Part shown: positions 1-9,765 of the stretch, piece after piece
Layout of the letters: each line of letters begins with the position of its first letter
Numbering within the stretch: position 1 is the stretch's first letter
Source of the DNA: Sphingobacteriaceae bacterium
GTDB taxonomy: Bacteria; Bacteroidota; Bacteroidia; Sphingobacteriales; Sphingobacteriaceae
Length of the DNA stretch: 64,000 nucleotides
Reading direction: 5' to 3'
Assembly (NCBI GenBank): GCA_947463785.1
Contig: CANHRG010000001.1
Span: 361,475 to 425,474 of the forward strand
The notes under the pieces: model-generated
What the model saw: only the letters and a program-made list of their open reading frames with translations
Databases searched by the model: none
What the model was told of the DNA's origin: nothing
Made by a program: the position numbers and the translations under genes

Positions 1-1288
1 CAAAATTGCGAACGATTTCAGAGTAAGTGCCAACGATTCACTTTTCGTAAGCATCAATTCAGATACCAAATCGCCAATTGCATTTATTCGTAAAGGACAA
101 TTGGATCCGGCTTTAGATAATGCAGTATTCAGCGCAGAGCCTGGAACCTTGGTTGGTCCGGTATTTTCTAATGGTTCTTACAAACTAGCTAAAGTACTAG
201 CTGTTAAAGTAGGTCCCGATTCAGTTTCGGCAAGCCACATTTTAATTAACCCAGCTACCGAAGGTGGTGCTGATAAGGCAAAAGCAAAAGCAGATTCTAT
301 CAAGAATTTAATCCAGAAAGGCGCTAGTTTTGCAGAATTAGCTGCTAAGTTTGGTACAGATGCTTCAAAAGATAAAGGCGGAGATTTAGGAACTTTCGGT
401 CGTGGTGCCATGGTTCCAGCATTTGAAGATGCCGTGTTTAATGGCAAAACCGGCGATTTGAAAGTTATTACTACTCAATTCGGAGTACACGTAATCAAAA
501 TCAACGCTCAAAAAGGTTCTTCTAAAGTGGTTAAGGTAGCCGTAGTGGATAAAGCCCTAGCTACCGGTAGTAAAACCCAGCAATTGGCCTATACCCAAGC
601 TACTTCATTCTTAAGTGGAGCAAATGATTCAGAGTCATTCGATGAATTGACTAAAAAGTCAAATTATAAAAAACTAGTAGCCCAAGATATTTACCCAACC
701 CAAGCAGACCTTGCCGGATTAGATAATCCAAGAGAACTAATTCGTTGGGCTTATCGTGCCGATCAGGGCGATGTTTCAGATCAGGTATTTGAAATTGGAG
801 ATAAATTTGTTGTGGCAAAATTGACCGAAATTAAGGCTAAAGGCATCCTTCCCTTAGCGCAGGTTAAGAAACAAATTGAAACACAAGTTATCCGTGAAGT
901 AAAAGCCAAACGATTACTAGAAAAATTGAACCAAGCTTTAGCAGGTGCTACCAGCATCGATCAGGTTGCTCAAAAATTAGGGAAAGTAGCCGTTCCAGTT
1001 GAGAACGTGGTATTTGCTAACCCGGTTTTACCAGGCTTAGGTCAGGAAAACAAATTAGTAGGAGCTATTTTCGGGTCACAACCAGGAAAAGTTTCTAAAG
1101 CTGTTCAAGGTGAAGCCGGTGTGTATGCCTTCGTAGTGAACCAGTTCAGCAAACCTGCTCCATTGGTAAACACATTTAAACAAAAACAGCAAATCGCACA
1201 AATGCTGGGTCAAAGAGGTCCAAATGCAGCATTTACTGCTTTACGTGATTTAGCAAACATTAAAGACAATAGAGTAAGATTCTTTTAA
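1..1288 (+). CDS. Parvulin-type peptidylprolyl isomerase (SurA/PpiD-like), 5' end outside window
   Basis: The reading frame is open from base 2, so the TTG 'start' of the ORF track at 101 is not a true start and the N-terminus lies upstream of the window. A PpiC/parvulin domain begins at about ORF residue 40 (SASHILI) and ends near residue 135 (FGVHVIKI), with the typical GDLGTFGRGAMVPAFEDAVF stretch. About 250 further residues follow, a helical chaperone-like tail ending in VRFF. Family knowledge: PpiD/SurA proteins are periplasmic folding factors for outer-membrane and secreted proteins. Whether an N-terminal membrane anchor (PpiD) or signal peptide (SurA) is present cannot be seen. The gene ends in a strong terminator. 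Confidence 0.9.
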   Translation, partial: KIANDFRVSANDSLFVSINSDTKSPIAFIRKGQLDPALDNAVFSAEPGTLVGPVFSNGSYKLAKVLAVKVGPDSVSASHILINPATEGGADKAKAKADSIKNLIQKGASFAELAAKFGTDASKDKGGDLGTFGRGAMVPAFEDAVFNGKTGDLKVITTQFGVHVIKINAQKGSSKVVKVAVVDKALATGSKTQQLAYTQATSFLSGANDSESFDELTKKSNYKKLVAQDIYPTQADLAGLDNPRELIRWAYRADQGDVSDQVFEIGDKFVVAKLTEIKAKGILPLAQVKKQIETQVIREVKAKRLLEKLNQALAGATSIDQVAQKLGKVAVPVENVVFANPVLPGLGQENKLVGAIFGSQPGKVSKAVQGEAGVYAFVVNQFSKPAPLVNTFKQKQQIAQMLGQRGPNAAFTALRDLANIKDNRVRFF

Positions 1289-1310
1289 GAAGCTTATTTC
1301 TTAACTTTGT

Positions 1311-1346
1311 ATCCGGAGGTGCTTTGCGCTTCCGGATTTTTTATTT
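1311..1346 (+). terminator. Rho-independent terminator after the prolyl isomerase gene
   Basis: A 12-bp stem (ATCCGGAGGTGC / GCGCTTCCGGAT, two G-T wobbles) closes a TTT loop and is followed directly by TTTTTTA. It lies 22 bases after the stop codon and ends just before the next start codon. Confidence 0.85.
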
Positions 1347-1352
1347 ATAGCT

Positions 1353-1871
1353 ATGGATATTCAAGTCAATTTCAGAAATAAAGTGGCCGAAAGTGCGCTC
1401 ATCAGTTTTGATTTGGCTAAGCTGTATCCGTCTGGAGAACGCATAGTTTACGATATTAAGGATAACCTTTTTCAAGGATTAATTTTGAGAGAGAAGGATT
1501 TCCGTGAATTTGTGAAATCACACGATTGGTCTGCTTACACTGATAAACACGTGGCTATTACCTGCTCTGTGGATGCAATTGTGCCTACCTGGGCTTATAT
1601 GTTGGTAGCCAGCAAACTGGCGCCATTCGCTAAAACCGTAGTTTTTGGCGATTTATCCGATTTAGAAACGGTTTTGTTCGACAGAGCACTAACTGCCACA
1701 AATTGGGAAGAATTTCAGGATCAACGTGTGGTGGTAAAAGGATGCGGCGAAATCCCGGTTCCAACCTCAGCTTTTGTAAGTCTGACCCAAAAACTTACGG
1801 CGGTAGCCAAAAGCGTAATGTATGGTGAACCTTGTTCTACCGTACCTGTTTTCAAAAGAAAAGAAGTTTAA
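1353..1871 (+). CDS. DUF2480 family protein
   Basis: A 172-residue protein that I recognise as the Bacteroidota family DUF2480, whose function is unknown. It is soluble, with no signal peptide or membrane segment, and has a pattern of alternating strands and helices. The ATG lies 9 bases after the T-run of the preceding terminator, and no Shine-Dalgarno sequence is visible. A TAACTTTG box at 1302-1309, just before the terminator stem, is the nearest promoter-like element. The gene is followed after 9 bases by the DUF3108 gene and probably starts a DUF2480-DUF3108-DUF3109 operon. Confidence 0.8.
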   Translation: MDIQVNFRNKVAESALISFDLAKLYPSGERIVYDIKDNLFQGLILREKDFREFVKSHDWSAYTDKHVAITCSVDAIVPTWAYMLVASKLAPFAKTVVFGDLSDLETVLFDRALTATNWEEFQDQRVVVKGCGEIPVPTSAFVSLTQKLTAVAKSVMYGEPCSTVPVFKRKEV

Positions 1872-1880
1872 AAATCTATC

Positions 1881-2660
1881 ATGAAAAAACTACTTGTTTT
1901 TACGCTGTTTTTCGGAATAAAATTCCTGACAGCACAGGAACTGAAAAGCATTAGTCAGCCTGCCTTTCAGGTAGGCGAGGAGCTTAACTATAAGCTTAAA
2001 TACGGCATTTTTACTGCCGCCGAAGCAAAATTAAAGATCAACGATACCGATCTTAAATTCGACGATAAATCTGTATTTCATCTGGTAGCAGAGGGACGTA
2101 CGTCGGGCACCTTTGATTTCTTTCATCGGGTCAGAAACCGTTACGAATCTTACATCGATCGAAAAGAATTAACCCCCTACCTGTACACCGAAAATATTCA
2201 TGAGTCTAGCTATCGTAGAAACGATAAGGCTCGTTTTTATCAGGATCAACGAAAAATTGTATCGAATAAAGGCACCTTTAAAGGCGATAACCAAACTTTT
2301 GATGTGATCTCCGCTTATTATTTTGCCAGAAGCTTAGACGTTTCTAAAATTACCAAAGGTGATAAATTCAGCATGACGTATTTTCTGAATGACGAATTGG
2401 CCCAGCTAGAAATTGAATATGTGGGTAAGGAAGTGGTTAAAACAGCACTAGGTAAATTCAATTGCTTAAAATTTAGCCCATCTATTCAGCCAGGCCGAAT
2501 TTTTAGAAAAGATAGTCGTTTGTATTTATGGGTTACCGATGATGGCAACCGTATTCCAGTTAAAGCACATGTAGAGGTTTTAGTTGGCTCCATTACCATG
2601 GAATTGACAAATGCTAAAGGTTTGAAATTCCCGTTAACGGCAAAGAAAACTGAACCATGA
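1881..2660 (+). CDS. DUF3108 domain-containing exported protein
   Basis: A 259-residue protein with an N-terminal signal peptide (hydrophobic core LLVFTLFFGIKFLTA, probable cleavage after TA-Q). The rest matches DUF3108: an opening VGEELNYKLKYG, then a beta-rich body with GTFDFFHRVRNRYESYID and a C-terminal segment containing VTDDGNRIPVKAHVEVLVGS. Family members are predicted periplasmic or outer-membrane-associated proteins of unknown function. The last codon overlaps the next gene start by the ATGA motif, which implies translational coupling with the DUF3109 gene. Confidence 0.8.
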   Translation: MKKLLVFTLFFGIKFLTAQELKSISQPAFQVGEELNYKLKYGIFTAAEAKLKINDTDLKFDDKSVFHLVAEGRTSGTFDFFHRVRNRYESYIDRKELTPYLYTENIHESSYRRNDKARFYQDQRKIVSNKGTFKGDNQTFDVISAYYFARSLDVSKITKGDKFSMTYFLNDELAQLEIEYVGKEVVKTALGKFNCLKFSPSIQPGRIFRKDSRLYLWVTDDGNRIPVKAHVEVLVGSITMELTNAKGLKFPLTAKKTEP

Positions 2661-3223
2661 TTGAGGTAGGCCAAACCCTGGTTCATGAAGATATTGCCTC
2701 CCAACAATTCGTTTGCAATTTAAACCATTGTAAGGGAGCCTGTTGTATTGAAGGAGATTCGGGGGCTCCGCTACTGGAGAGCGAACTCAATATCCTTGAT
2801 GAAATCTATCCACAGGTGAAACCGTACATGACCGCCAAAGGTATTGAAGCGGTTGAATCCTATGGTACTTCTGTCAAAGATTTCGAAGGCGATTACACTA
2901 CACCTTGTGTTGATCAAAATAAGGAATGTGCCTATGTAACTTGGGAAAACGGAATTACCAAGTGCGCCATTGAAAAAGCCTATGAAGACGGCAAAATAAA
3001 CTGGAAAAAGCCTATTTCCTGTCATTTATACCCCATTCGCATTACCGCTTACCCCGAATTTGAGGTTTTACATTACGACCGCTGGCACATCTGCCATTCG
3101 GCTTGTTCGCTAGGACAAGAATTGAAAGTACCGGTATATCAGTTTCTCAAAGAGCCATTGATCAGAAAATATGGGCAGCAATGGTTTGACGACTTACAGG
3201 AAAAAGTAAACACATCTATCTAG
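2657..3223 (+). CDS. DUF3109 family cysteine-rich protein
   Basis: A 188-residue cytoplasmic protein of the DUF3109 family. Cysteines cluster near the N-terminus ([11 protein letters not shown], about residues 19-29) and recur at about 84, 91, 102, 121 (SCHLYPIRI) and 146-150 (CHSAC). This suggests a metal site, possibly zinc or iron, but the function is unknown and the metal is inference. It overlaps the preceding DUF3108 gene by four bases (ATGA). The next gene, rfbA, begins 32 bases later after a possible -7 box (TATTTTTA, 3231-3238). Confidence 0.8.
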   Translation: MIEVGQTLVHEDIASQQFVCNLNHCKGACCIEGDSGAPLLESELNILDEIYPQVKPYMTAKGIEAVESYGTSVKDFEGDYTTPCVDQNKECAYVTWENGITKCAIEKAYEDGKINWKKPISCHLYPIRITAYPEFEVLHYDRWHICHSACSLGQELKVPVYQFLKEPLIRKYGQQWFDDLQEKVNTSI

Positions 3224-3255
3224 AAATTCTTATTTTTAACATCAACCTAAGATCC

Positions 3256-4119
3256 ATGAAAGGAATCATACTTGCCGGCGGATCCGGCACCAGATTACAC
3301 CCGCTAACATTGGCAGTAAGCAAGCAGTTAATGCCTGTTTACGATAAGCCTATGATATACTATCCGCTTTCTACCCTAATGCAGGCGGGAATTAATGAAA
3401 TTCTAATCATCTCTACGCCACACGATTTACCTCATTTTGAGAAATTGCTGGGTGATGGACAGCGTTTGGGTTGTAAATTTTCGTATGCCGCACAGGAAGT
3501 GCCAAACGGATTGGCACAAGCCTTTGTAATTGGTGCCGATTTTATCGGATCGGATGATGTGGCATTGATATTAGGTGATAATATTTTTTATGGAGACGGG
3601 ATGGACCGCCTGATGCAAGAAAGTACCCGGCCTAATGGAGGGGTGGTTTTTGCGTACCCGGTAGCCGACCCTGAGCGCTATGGTGTGGTGGAGTTTGATG
3701 CGAATAATAAAGCCATCTCCATCGAAGAGAAACCCAAGCAGCCTAAATCAAATTATGCAGTTCCGGGTTTGTACTTCTACGACAATTCGGTGGTGCAAAT
3801 TGCTAAAAACATACAGCCTTCTGCCCGCGGTGAATACGAAATAACCGATGTCAACAAAACGTATTTAGAACAAGGCAAATTGAAAGTTGCGGTCTTGAGC
3901 AGAGGAACAGCCTGGTTAGATACCGGAACCTTTAACTCTTTAATGCAAGCCGGTCAGTTTGTTCAGGTAATTGAAGAGCGTCAAGGTTTGAAAATTGGTT
4001 GTGTGGAGGAGATCGCCTACCGCATGGGCTTTATTACCAAGCATCAATTGAAAGAAATTGCAGAGCCGCTAACCAAAAGTGGTTATGGACAATATTTATT
4101 GCGAATTATAAATCAATAA
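3256..4119 (+). CDS. rfbA: Glucose-1-phosphate thymidylyltransferase
   Basis: RfbA makes dTDP-glucose from dTTP and glucose 1-phosphate, the first step toward dTDP-L-rhamnose and related sugars for surface polysaccharide. The 287-residue length is normal for the short RfbA class. The N-terminal nucleotide-binding loop [18 protein letters not shown], the metal-binding [10 protein letters not shown] near residue 110 and GEYEITDVN near 195 are all present. The other rhamnose genes (rfbB, rfbC, rfbD) are not in the window. gmd follows 13 bases downstream, so the two nucleotide-sugar genes are probably co-transcribed. Confidence 0.95.
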   Translation: MKGIILAGGSGTRLHPLTLAVSKQLMPVYDKPMIYYPLSTLMQAGINEILIISTPHDLPHFEKLLGDGQRLGCKFSYAAQEVPNGLAQAFVIGADFIGSDDVALILGDNIFYGDGMDRLMQESTRPNGGVVFAYPVADPERYGVVEFDANNKAISIEEKPKQPKSNYAVPGLYFYDNSVVQIAKNIQPSARGEYEITDVNKTYLEQGKLKVAVLSRGTAWLDTGTFNSLMQAGQFVQVIEERQGLKIGCVEEIAYRMGFITKHQLKEIAEPLTKSGYGQYLLRIINQ

Positions 4120-4132
4120 GAAGAATCGATAC

Positions 4133-5269
4133 ATGAAGGTTGCATTAATTACAGGTATAACCGGTCAGGACGGGGCTTATTTAGCCGAATTTTTATTGAA
4201 GAAGGGGTATTTTGTTCATGGTATTAAAAGAAGAAGTTCGCTATTCAATACCGACCGTATTGATCACTTGTACCAAGATCCGCACGAAGACAATTTGAAT
4301 CTGAAGTTGCATTATGGAGATCTAACCGATTCTACCAACCTGATTCGCATTATACAAGAAACACAACCCGACGAAATTTACAACTTGGCTGCGATGAGCC
4401 ACGTACACGTGAGTTTCGAAACTCCGGAATATACCGCCAATGCCGATGGAATTGGCACACTCCGTATTTTAGAAGCTGTTCGCTTGTTGGGCTTGACTAA
4501 AAAGACTAAAGTTTACCAAGCTTCTACTTCTGAGCTTTACGGATTGGTGCAGGCCGTCCCACAAAGCGAAACCACACCCTTTTATCCACGCTCACCGTAT
4601 GCAGTCGCTAAATTATATGCCTATTGGATAACTGTGAACTACCGTGAAGCGTACGACATGTACGCCTGCAACGGTATTCTGTTCAACCACGAAAGTCCGG
4701 TTCGTGGTGAAACCTTTGTAACACGTAAAATTACCCGAGCAGCAGCTAAAATTGCACTTGGTTTGCAAAACACCTTGTATTTAGGTAATCTTTCTGCCCA
4801 ACGCGATTGGGGTCATGCCAAAGATTATGTAGAAGCCATGTGGCTCATTTTGCAACAACAAAAACCCGAAGATTACGTCATTGCTACGGGAGTGACCACC
4901 ACTGTGCGTGATTTTGTGAAATTGGCTTTTGAAGAATTGGGTATGGAGATCGAGTTCAGCGGAAAAGCAGAGAACGAAAAAGGAGTCATCATCAATGTGG
5001 ACGAGAAACGCTGCAAAGAATTGGGTATTGATGCAGATAAATTAAAATTAGGAACCACGGTTGTTAAAGTGGATCCTAAATACTACCGCCCAACCGAAGT
5101 AGATCTGTTATTGGGAGATCCAAGCAAAGCCAACAACCAGTTGGGCTGGAAACCGAAATACGATTTGCCGGCATTGGTACAAGATATGGTGCTTTCTGAC
5201 CTCCAATTGATGAAAAAAGACGAGTATTTAAAGAATGGGGGCTTTAATACCCATAACTACTTCGAGTAA
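4133..5269 (+). CDS. gmd: GDP-mannose 4,6-dehydratase
   Basis: Gmd converts GDP-D-mannose to GDP-4-keto-6-deoxymannose, the precursor of GDP-fucose, rhamnose or perosamine for surface glycans. It is an extended short-chain dehydrogenase of 378 residues. Visible signatures are the Rossmann loop [10 protein letters not shown] near residue 8, the STSELYG segment, the catalytic Tyr-x-x-x-Lys ([12 protein letters not shown]) and the Gmd-specific [19 protein letters not shown]. No fcl or other GDP-sugar partner lies nearby. The gene ends in a strong terminator. Confidence 0.95.
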   Translation: MKVALITGITGQDGAYLAEFLLKKGYFVHGIKRRSSLFNTDRIDHLYQDPHEDNLNLKLHYGDLTDSTNLIRIIQETQPDEIYNLAAMSHVHVSFETPEYTANADGIGTLRILEAVRLLGLTKKTKVYQASTSELYGLVQAVPQSETTPFYPRSPYAVAKLYAYWITVNYREAYDMYACNGILFNHESPVRGETFVTRKITRAAAKIALGLQNTLYLGNLSAQRDWGHAKDYVEAMWLILQQQKPEDYVIATGVTTTVRDFVKLAFEELGMEIEFSGKAENEKGVIINVDEKRCKELGIDADKLKLGTTVVKVDPKYYRPTEVDLLLGDPSKANNQLGWKPKYDLPALVQDMVLSDLQLMKKDEYLKNGGFNTHNYFE

Positions 5270-5291
5270 TTGCGATCGTTTTTAACGAAGT

Positions 5292-5327
5292 AATCCTGCT
5301 AACTATTCCGCTAGCAGGATTTTTTAT
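5292..5327 (+). terminator. Rho-independent terminator after gmd
   Basis: A perfect 10-bp stem AATCCTGCTA / TAGCAGGATT with a 10-base loop is followed by TTTTT and TATATA. It starts 23 bases after the gmd stop. Confidence 0.85.
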
Positions 5328-5342
5328 ATATCAATTTTTATA

Positions 5343-5380
5343 AAAATAACTATAAATAACTACCTATAAATAGTTATTTT
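5343..5380. repeat. AT-rich direct and inverted repeat in the gmd/dxs gap
   Basis: AAAATAACTAT is followed directly by a near copy AAATAACTA, then the inverted copy ATAGTTATTTT, so two alternative hairpins are possible. It lies between convergent gmd and dxs and may end dxs transcripts on the minus strand. The remaining 5381-5498 holds only a short TGTTG/CAACA inverted repeat and nothing else I recognise. Confidence 0.45.
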
Positions 5381-5498
5381 AATCACAAAACTAAAAAAGT
5401 GTTTGCTAAACTGTTTTGTTGTGCATATCAACACAGGCCAAGACTGGGGAAATGGGAAAGAAAAAGATTGTTGAGCTGTATTTGGTTTTCTTAACTAG

Positions 5499-7427
5499 TT
5501 AAGAAGCCATCGTTTTGGTAGTACGTGCTACGGCAAAACTCTTAACCGCTTGTTGAATGGCAGCTGCATCGTATTGGCATTCCGCCCACAATTCAGGCTG
5601 TTCGCCGTGTTCAATAACTTGGTCAGGAATACCTAAGCGAACCAATTTGGCGGCATAACCATGATCGGCCATGAACTCGGCCACTGCCGAACCCATACCA
5701 CCTTGTAAACAGCCGTCCTCCACCGTAATGATGTTTTTAAATTTGGAGAACACTTCATGTAAAAGTGCTTCGTCAAGCGGTTTCACAAAACGCAAATCGT
5801 AATGTGCCGGATGAATGCCTTCTGCATTCAATTCCTGGCAGGCTTTAACTGCTTCGTTACCAATGTGTCCAATGGTTAGAATGGCTACATCTTCACCATC
5901 GCAAATTTTACGGCCTTTTCCTACCGGGATAGCCTTAAACGGACGTTTCCAGTCGGGCATCACTCCGTTACCTCTTGGGTAACGAATAGAGAATGGCCCC
6001 ATATTTTCCTGCTGAGCAGTAAACATGAGGTTGCGTAGTTCTTCCTCATTCATCGGTGCAGAAACCACCATATTCGGAATGCAACGCATGTAAGCCAAAT
6101 CGTACGCTCCGTGGTGCGTTGGTCCGTCGGCACCGGCAACTCCGCCTCGGTCTAAACAAAAAACCACATTTAGTTTCTGGATAGCTACGTCGTGGATCAC
6201 CTGATCGTAAGCACGCTGCATAAAGCTGGAGTAGATGTTACAAAACGGCACCAGACCTTGTGTAGCCAATCCGGCTGAAAACGTAACGGCATGCTGCTCG
6301 GCAATACCTACGTCGAAAGCCCGATTCGGCATGGCTTTCATCATGATGTTTAAAGAACATCCGGAAGGCATAGCCGGTGTTATTCCCATAATTTTAGGGT
6401 TTTGCTCGGCCAGTTCTACAATACTATGCCCGAAAACATCTTGGTATTTTGGTGGCTGTGGCTTATCTGAAACGGATTTCTTGATTTCGCCGGTTATTTT
6501 GTCGAATAAACCCGGCGCATGCCATTTGGTTTGGTCTTGTTCGGCCAAAGCATAGCCTTTACCTTTTACGGTAACGCAATGCAATAACTTCGGACCTGGA
6601 ATATTTTTGAGATCGCGAAGCACTTTAACCAGGTGTTCTACATCGTGACCATCAATTGGTCCGAAATACCTGAAATTAAGTGCTTCAAAGAAATTGCTCT
6701 TTTTAAGCAGGGTTCCTTTAATGCTTTTTTCAATCTTTTTAACCAGTTCGTGGGCATTAGGTCCAAGTGAAGACAGTTTACTCAGAACCTGAGAAACGTC
6801 ATCGCGGAAGCGGTTATAGGATTTAGAAGTTGTAATATCGGTTAGGTATTCTTTCAAGGCCCCAACATTAGGGTCGATAGACATACAGTTATCGTTCAGA
6901 ATAACCAATAGGTTAGAATTTTCAATACCGGCATGGTTCAATGCCTCAAAAGCCAAACCAGCGGTCATAGCACCATCGCCAATTACAGCCACGTGTTGTT
7001 TCTCGGTATTACCCTGATACTGCGAAGCCACGGCCATTCCCAATGCTGCAGAAATAGAGGTAGAAGAGTGGCCTACGCCAAAAGTGTCGTATTCACTTTC
7101 AGATCGTTTTGGGAAACCGCTAATGCCTTTATAAACCCGGTTTGTATGAAATTTCTCCCGTCTTCCGGTTAAAATCTTGTGTCCGTAAGCCTGATGGCCT
7201 ACATCCCAAACCAATAAATCATCGGGGGTATTGAGTACATAATGCAAGGCCACACTCAGTTCAACCACACCCAAACTTGCCCCGAAATGCCCGCCATTAA
7301 CCGAAACAATATCGATAATATATTGACGCAATTCAGCACAAATCTGCTCCAGCTCGCTCTCCTTGAATTTTTTCAAGTCGGCCGGGGTGATGATCTGTTC
7401 TAAAAGCTCTCCTGCTTTAATGTCCAT
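5499..7427 (-). CDS. dxs: 1-deoxy-D-xylulose-5-phosphate synthase
   Basis: Dxs condenses pyruvate and glyceraldehyde 3-phosphate using thiamine diphosphate, the entry step of the MEP isoprenoid pathway. The ORF is open to 7496, but I choose the internal ATG at 7427 (MDIKAGELLEQI). This gives 642 residues, close to the family norm, and the extra 23 residues look like untranslated leader. The thiamine diphosphate signature GDGAMTAGLAFEALNHAG is present, as are the transketolase pyrimidine domain (GIAEQHAVTFSAGLA, DRGGVAGADGPTHHG) and the C-terminal domain. It is divergent from scpA across about 120 bases. Confidence 0.95.
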   Translation of the reverse strand: MDIKAGELLEQIITPADLKKFKESELEQICAELRQYIIDIVSVNGGHFGASLGVVELSVALHYVLNTPDDLLVWDVGHQAYGHKILTGRREKFHTNRVYKGISGFPKRSESEYDTFGVGHSSTSISAALGMAVASQYQGNTEKQHVAVIGDGAMTAGLAFEALNHAGIENSNLLVILNDNCMSIDPNVGALKEYLTDITTSKSYNRFRDDVSQVLSKLSSLGPNAHELVKKIEKSIKGTLLKKSNFFEALNFRYFGPIDGHDVEHLVKVLRDLKNIPGPKLLHCVTVKGKGYALAEQDQTKWHAPGLFDKITGEIKKSVSDKPQPPKYQDVFGHSIVELAEQNPKIMGITPAMPSGCSLNIMMKAMPNRAFDVGIAEQHAVTFSAGLATQGLVPFCNIYSSFMQRAYDQVIHDVAIQKLNVVFCLDRGGVAGADGPTHHGAYDLAYMRCIPNMVVSAPMNEEELRNLMFTAQQENMGPFSIRYPRGNGVMPDWKRPFKAIPVGKGRKICDGEDVAILTIGHIGNEAVKACQELNAEGIHPAHYDLRFVKPLDEALLHEVFSKFKNIITVEDGCLQGGMGSAVAEFMADHGYAAKLVRLGIPDQVIEHGEQPELWAECQYDAAAIQQAVKSFAVARTTKTMAS

Positions 7428-7505
7428 AGCTGATGTTGTTCCCAAATAGATGTGAGGACACAAATTACGCAATTTTGTGCCTAATAATAACCACAATTTA
7501 TATTT

Positions 7506-7540
7506 TTTGAATGTAAAACTTCCTAAATGATTTATTTTTG
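7506..7540 (+). promoter_or_regulatory. Probable scpA promoter (Bacteroidota type)
   Basis: A TATTTTTG -7 box (7533-7540) matches TAnnTTTG. A TTTG at 7506-7509 could be the -33 element, but the 23-base spacer is a little long. The -7 box ends only 10 bases before the scpA ATG. Confidence 0.4.
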
Positions 7541-7550
7541 ATGTTTACTG

Positions 7551-8303
7551 ATGGAGAATAGCGATCATTTCGAGATAAAATTACCCAAGTTTGAAGGTCC
7601 TTTCGACTTGTTGCTGTTCTTTATTGAACGGGACGAATTGGATATTCACGATATTCCGATTGCCAAAATTACCGACGATTTCCTGAATTACATTCACCAG
7701 TTGAACGCACTCAATATGGAAGTGGCCAGTGAATTTATTTACGTTGCTGCAACCTTAATGCGTATCAAAGCCAAAATGCTCTTGCCACGTCAGGAATTGG
7801 ATGAGGAAGGAAATGAGATCGATCACCGCCGCGATCTGGTGCAAAAACTGCTCGAATACAAACGATTTAAAGAAGTTTCGGAACACTTTAAAACACTGGA
7901 AGACCAACGCTTTTTGCACGAAAAAAGGGGTCATATTGCCCTGGATCTAGAGCAAATTGTGAGCCAGTCTGCCAGCCCGGGTGAAGAACTAGCTTCTTTT
8001 GATTTGTATAAATTGATGATGACCTATGAACGGGTAATGGGTAAATACGATTTGCGAAGCCGAGAGGTAAAGCATACCGTTGTTCAATACCCCTACACTA
8101 TCGAAAAGCAAAAACAAATCATTCTTGATTTATTGGCAATTAATAAAAAGTTAGATTTTAATTACTTGCTGAAACAGTCGGAGAACAAGGTTCAATTTGT
8201 GTATAATTTTCTGGCAATGCTTGAGATGTTGCAGCAACAGATGGTCGATATTCAGTTGGGCTTGGGCTTCAACAATTTTTGGTTGGAAGCTAAAACGAAC
8301 TAA
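7551..8303 (+). CDS. scpA: Segregation and condensation protein A
   Basis: ScpA is the kleisin subunit that bridges SMC heads with ScpB in chromosome condensation. The 250-residue protein has the family opening LPKFEGPFDLLLFFIERDELDIHDIPIAKITDDFL. The central IYVAATLMRIKAKMLLPR and a C-terminal winged-helix region (FNYLLKQ... FNFLAMLEML-like) are also visible. scpB and smc are not in the window. The predicted promoter gives a very short leader and there is no Shine-Dalgarno sequence. A 73-base gap separates it from glyA. Confidence 0.93.
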   Translation: MENSDHFEIKLPKFEGPFDLLLFFIERDELDIHDIPIAKITDDFLNYIHQLNALNMEVASEFIYVAATLMRIKAKMLLPRQELDEEGNEIDHRRDLVQKLLEYKRFKEVSEHFKTLEDQRFLHEKRGHIALDLEQIVSQSASPGEELASFDLYKLMMTYERVMGKYDLRSREVKHTVVQYPYTIEKQKQIILDLLAINKKLDFNYLLKQSENKVQFVYNFLAMLEMLQQQMVDIQLGLGFNNFWLEAKTN

Positions 8304-8364
8304 GTCTCAATTTTCTGAGATTTCGCTTCGCAGATAGGATTAAATCCGTATTTTTAACCACCTA

Positions 8365-8372
8365 TATTTTTG
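8365..8372 (+). promoter_or_regulatory. Probable glyA -7 box almost touching the start codon
   Basis: TATTTTTG matches the Bacteroidota -7 consensus and ends 4 bases before the glyA ATG, which predicts an essentially leaderless mRNA. I see no good -33 TTTG at the right distance. Confidence 0.4.
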
Positions 8373-8376
8373 TTTC

Positions 8377-9651
8377 ATGAAGAGAGATAAACTCATTTTT
8401 AGCCTTATTCAGGAAGAATTAGAACGTCAGGAAAACGGAATTGAACTAATTGCTTCAGAAAACTTTGTTAGCCCTCAGGTAATGGAGGCTGCAGGTTCGG
8501 TATTGACCAATAAATATGCCGAAGGCCTACCCGGAAAACGCTATTACGGCGGATGTGAAGTGGTTGATGAAATTGAAAATATAGCCATTGACCGTGCAAA
8601 ACAATTGTTCAATGCAGCTTGGGCTAACGTGCAACCGCATTCTGGGGCTCAGGCTAATGCGGCGGTTTTTCTTGCATTGTTAAATCCGGGTGATAAAATT
8701 TTAGGGTTTGACCTCTCTCATGGCGGACATTTGACCCACGGTTCTCCAGTTAATTTCTCTGGTAAACTGTATCAGCCTTTCTTTTATGGCGTTGATAAAG
8801 AAACAGGTTTAATTGATTATGCTCAACTTGAAAAAGTAGCGCTAAAAGAAAAACCAAAACTGATTATTTGCGGTGCTTCTGCATACTCCAGAGAATGGGA
8901 TTATGCCTTTATTCGTAAGGTTGCCGATCAGATTGGCGCCTTGGTTTTGGCTGATATTTCTCACCCATCAGGCTTGATTGCTCGTGGTTTGCTAGATGAT
9001 CCGCTACCGCATTGCCATGTGGTAACTACTACCACCCACAAAACTTTACGTGGTCCACGTGGCGGGATGATCATGATGGGTAAAGATTTTGAAAATCCCT
9101 TCGGATTGAAAACACCTAAAGGCGAAATCCGGATGATGTCTTCAGTATTAGACGGAGCAGTTTTCCCTGGAACCCAAGGTGGACCTTTAGAACATATAAT
9201 TGCTGCCAAAGCGATTGCCTACGGAGAAGCCTTGAGCGAAAGCTACATGAAATACATTATTCAGGTGAAGAAAAATGCTGCTGCAATGGCAAATGCGCTA
9301 GTTGAAAGAGGTTATCAAATTATTTCTGGCGGTACAGATAACCACTTGATGTTGCTCGACCTTAGAAATAAAAACATTACCGGTAAGGCTGCTGAAGCAG
9401 CTTTGGGCGAAGCAGGGATTACCGTGAATAAAAATATGGTGCCTTACGATGATAAATCACCGTTTGTAACTTCCGGTATTCGTTTAGGAACGCCGGCAAT
9501 TACTACCCGTGGCTTGAAAGAAAAGCACATGGAAACGATAGTAGGTTTGATTGATGAAGTTATTCAGAAACCGGATAATGCTGCTCATTTGCGGAAAATT
9601 CATCAAAAAGTAGCCGAAATGATGGGTAAGCATCCCTTGTATAAGGCCTAA
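8377..9651 (+). CDS. glyA: Serine hydroxymethyltransferase
   Basis: GlyA interconverts serine and glycine with tetrahydrofolate and pyridoxal phosphate, and is the main source of one-carbon units. The 424-residue length is typical. The N-terminal [19 protein letters not shown], the [12 protein letters not shown] loop and the PLP-lysine motif [16 protein letters not shown] near residue 215-230 are all present. In this window it belongs functionally with gcvH, gcvT, metF and metH. It is transcribed alone and convergent with the comF-like gene. Confidence 0.96.
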   Translation: MKRDKLIFSLIQEELERQENGIELIASENFVSPQVMEAAGSVLTNKYAEGLPGKRYYGGCEVVDEIENIAIDRAKQLFNAAWANVQPHSGAQANAAVFLALLNPGDKILGFDLSHGGHLTHGSPVNFSGKLYQPFFYGVDKETGLIDYAQLEKVALKEKPKLIICGASAYSREWDYAFIRKVADQIGALVLADISHPSGLIARGLLDDPLPHCHVVTTTTHKTLRGPRGGMIMMGKDFENPFGLKTPKGEIRMMSSVLDGAVFPGTQGGPLEHIIAAKAIAYGEALSESYMKYIIQVKKNAAAMANALVERGYQIISGGTDNHLMLLDLRNKNITGKAAEAALGEAGITVNKNMVPYDDKSPFVTSGIRLGTPAITTRGLKEKHMETIVGLIDEVIQKPDNAAHLRKIHQKVAEMMGKHPLYKA

Positions 9652-9694
9652 AAATAGGAAAGAGCCGAGCGAATACAATCCCGACCCTTTCACT

Positions 9695-9765
9695 AATTGA
9701 AAATTAACGCAGGTCTTTATACGTAAATCGCGTATATGAGGTTACATTTATTTTCAATTTTTATT
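9695..9765. terminator. Two-tier hairpin between convergent glyA and comF-like gene
   Basis: An outer perfect 10-bp inverted repeat (AATTGAAAAT 9695-9704, ATTTTCAATT 9750-9759) encloses an inner TATACG/CGTATA hairpin (9718-9736). On the plus strand TTTATT follows, so it may end glyA transcripts. On the minus strand it sits just after the comF-like stop. Terminator activity is inference. Confidence 0.45.

Noticed and set aside
3256-5269. Start of a complete surface-polysaccharide locus
   Set aside because: Only rfbA and gmd are present. No glycosyltransferase, polymerase or further sugar genes follow, and a terminator ends the run.
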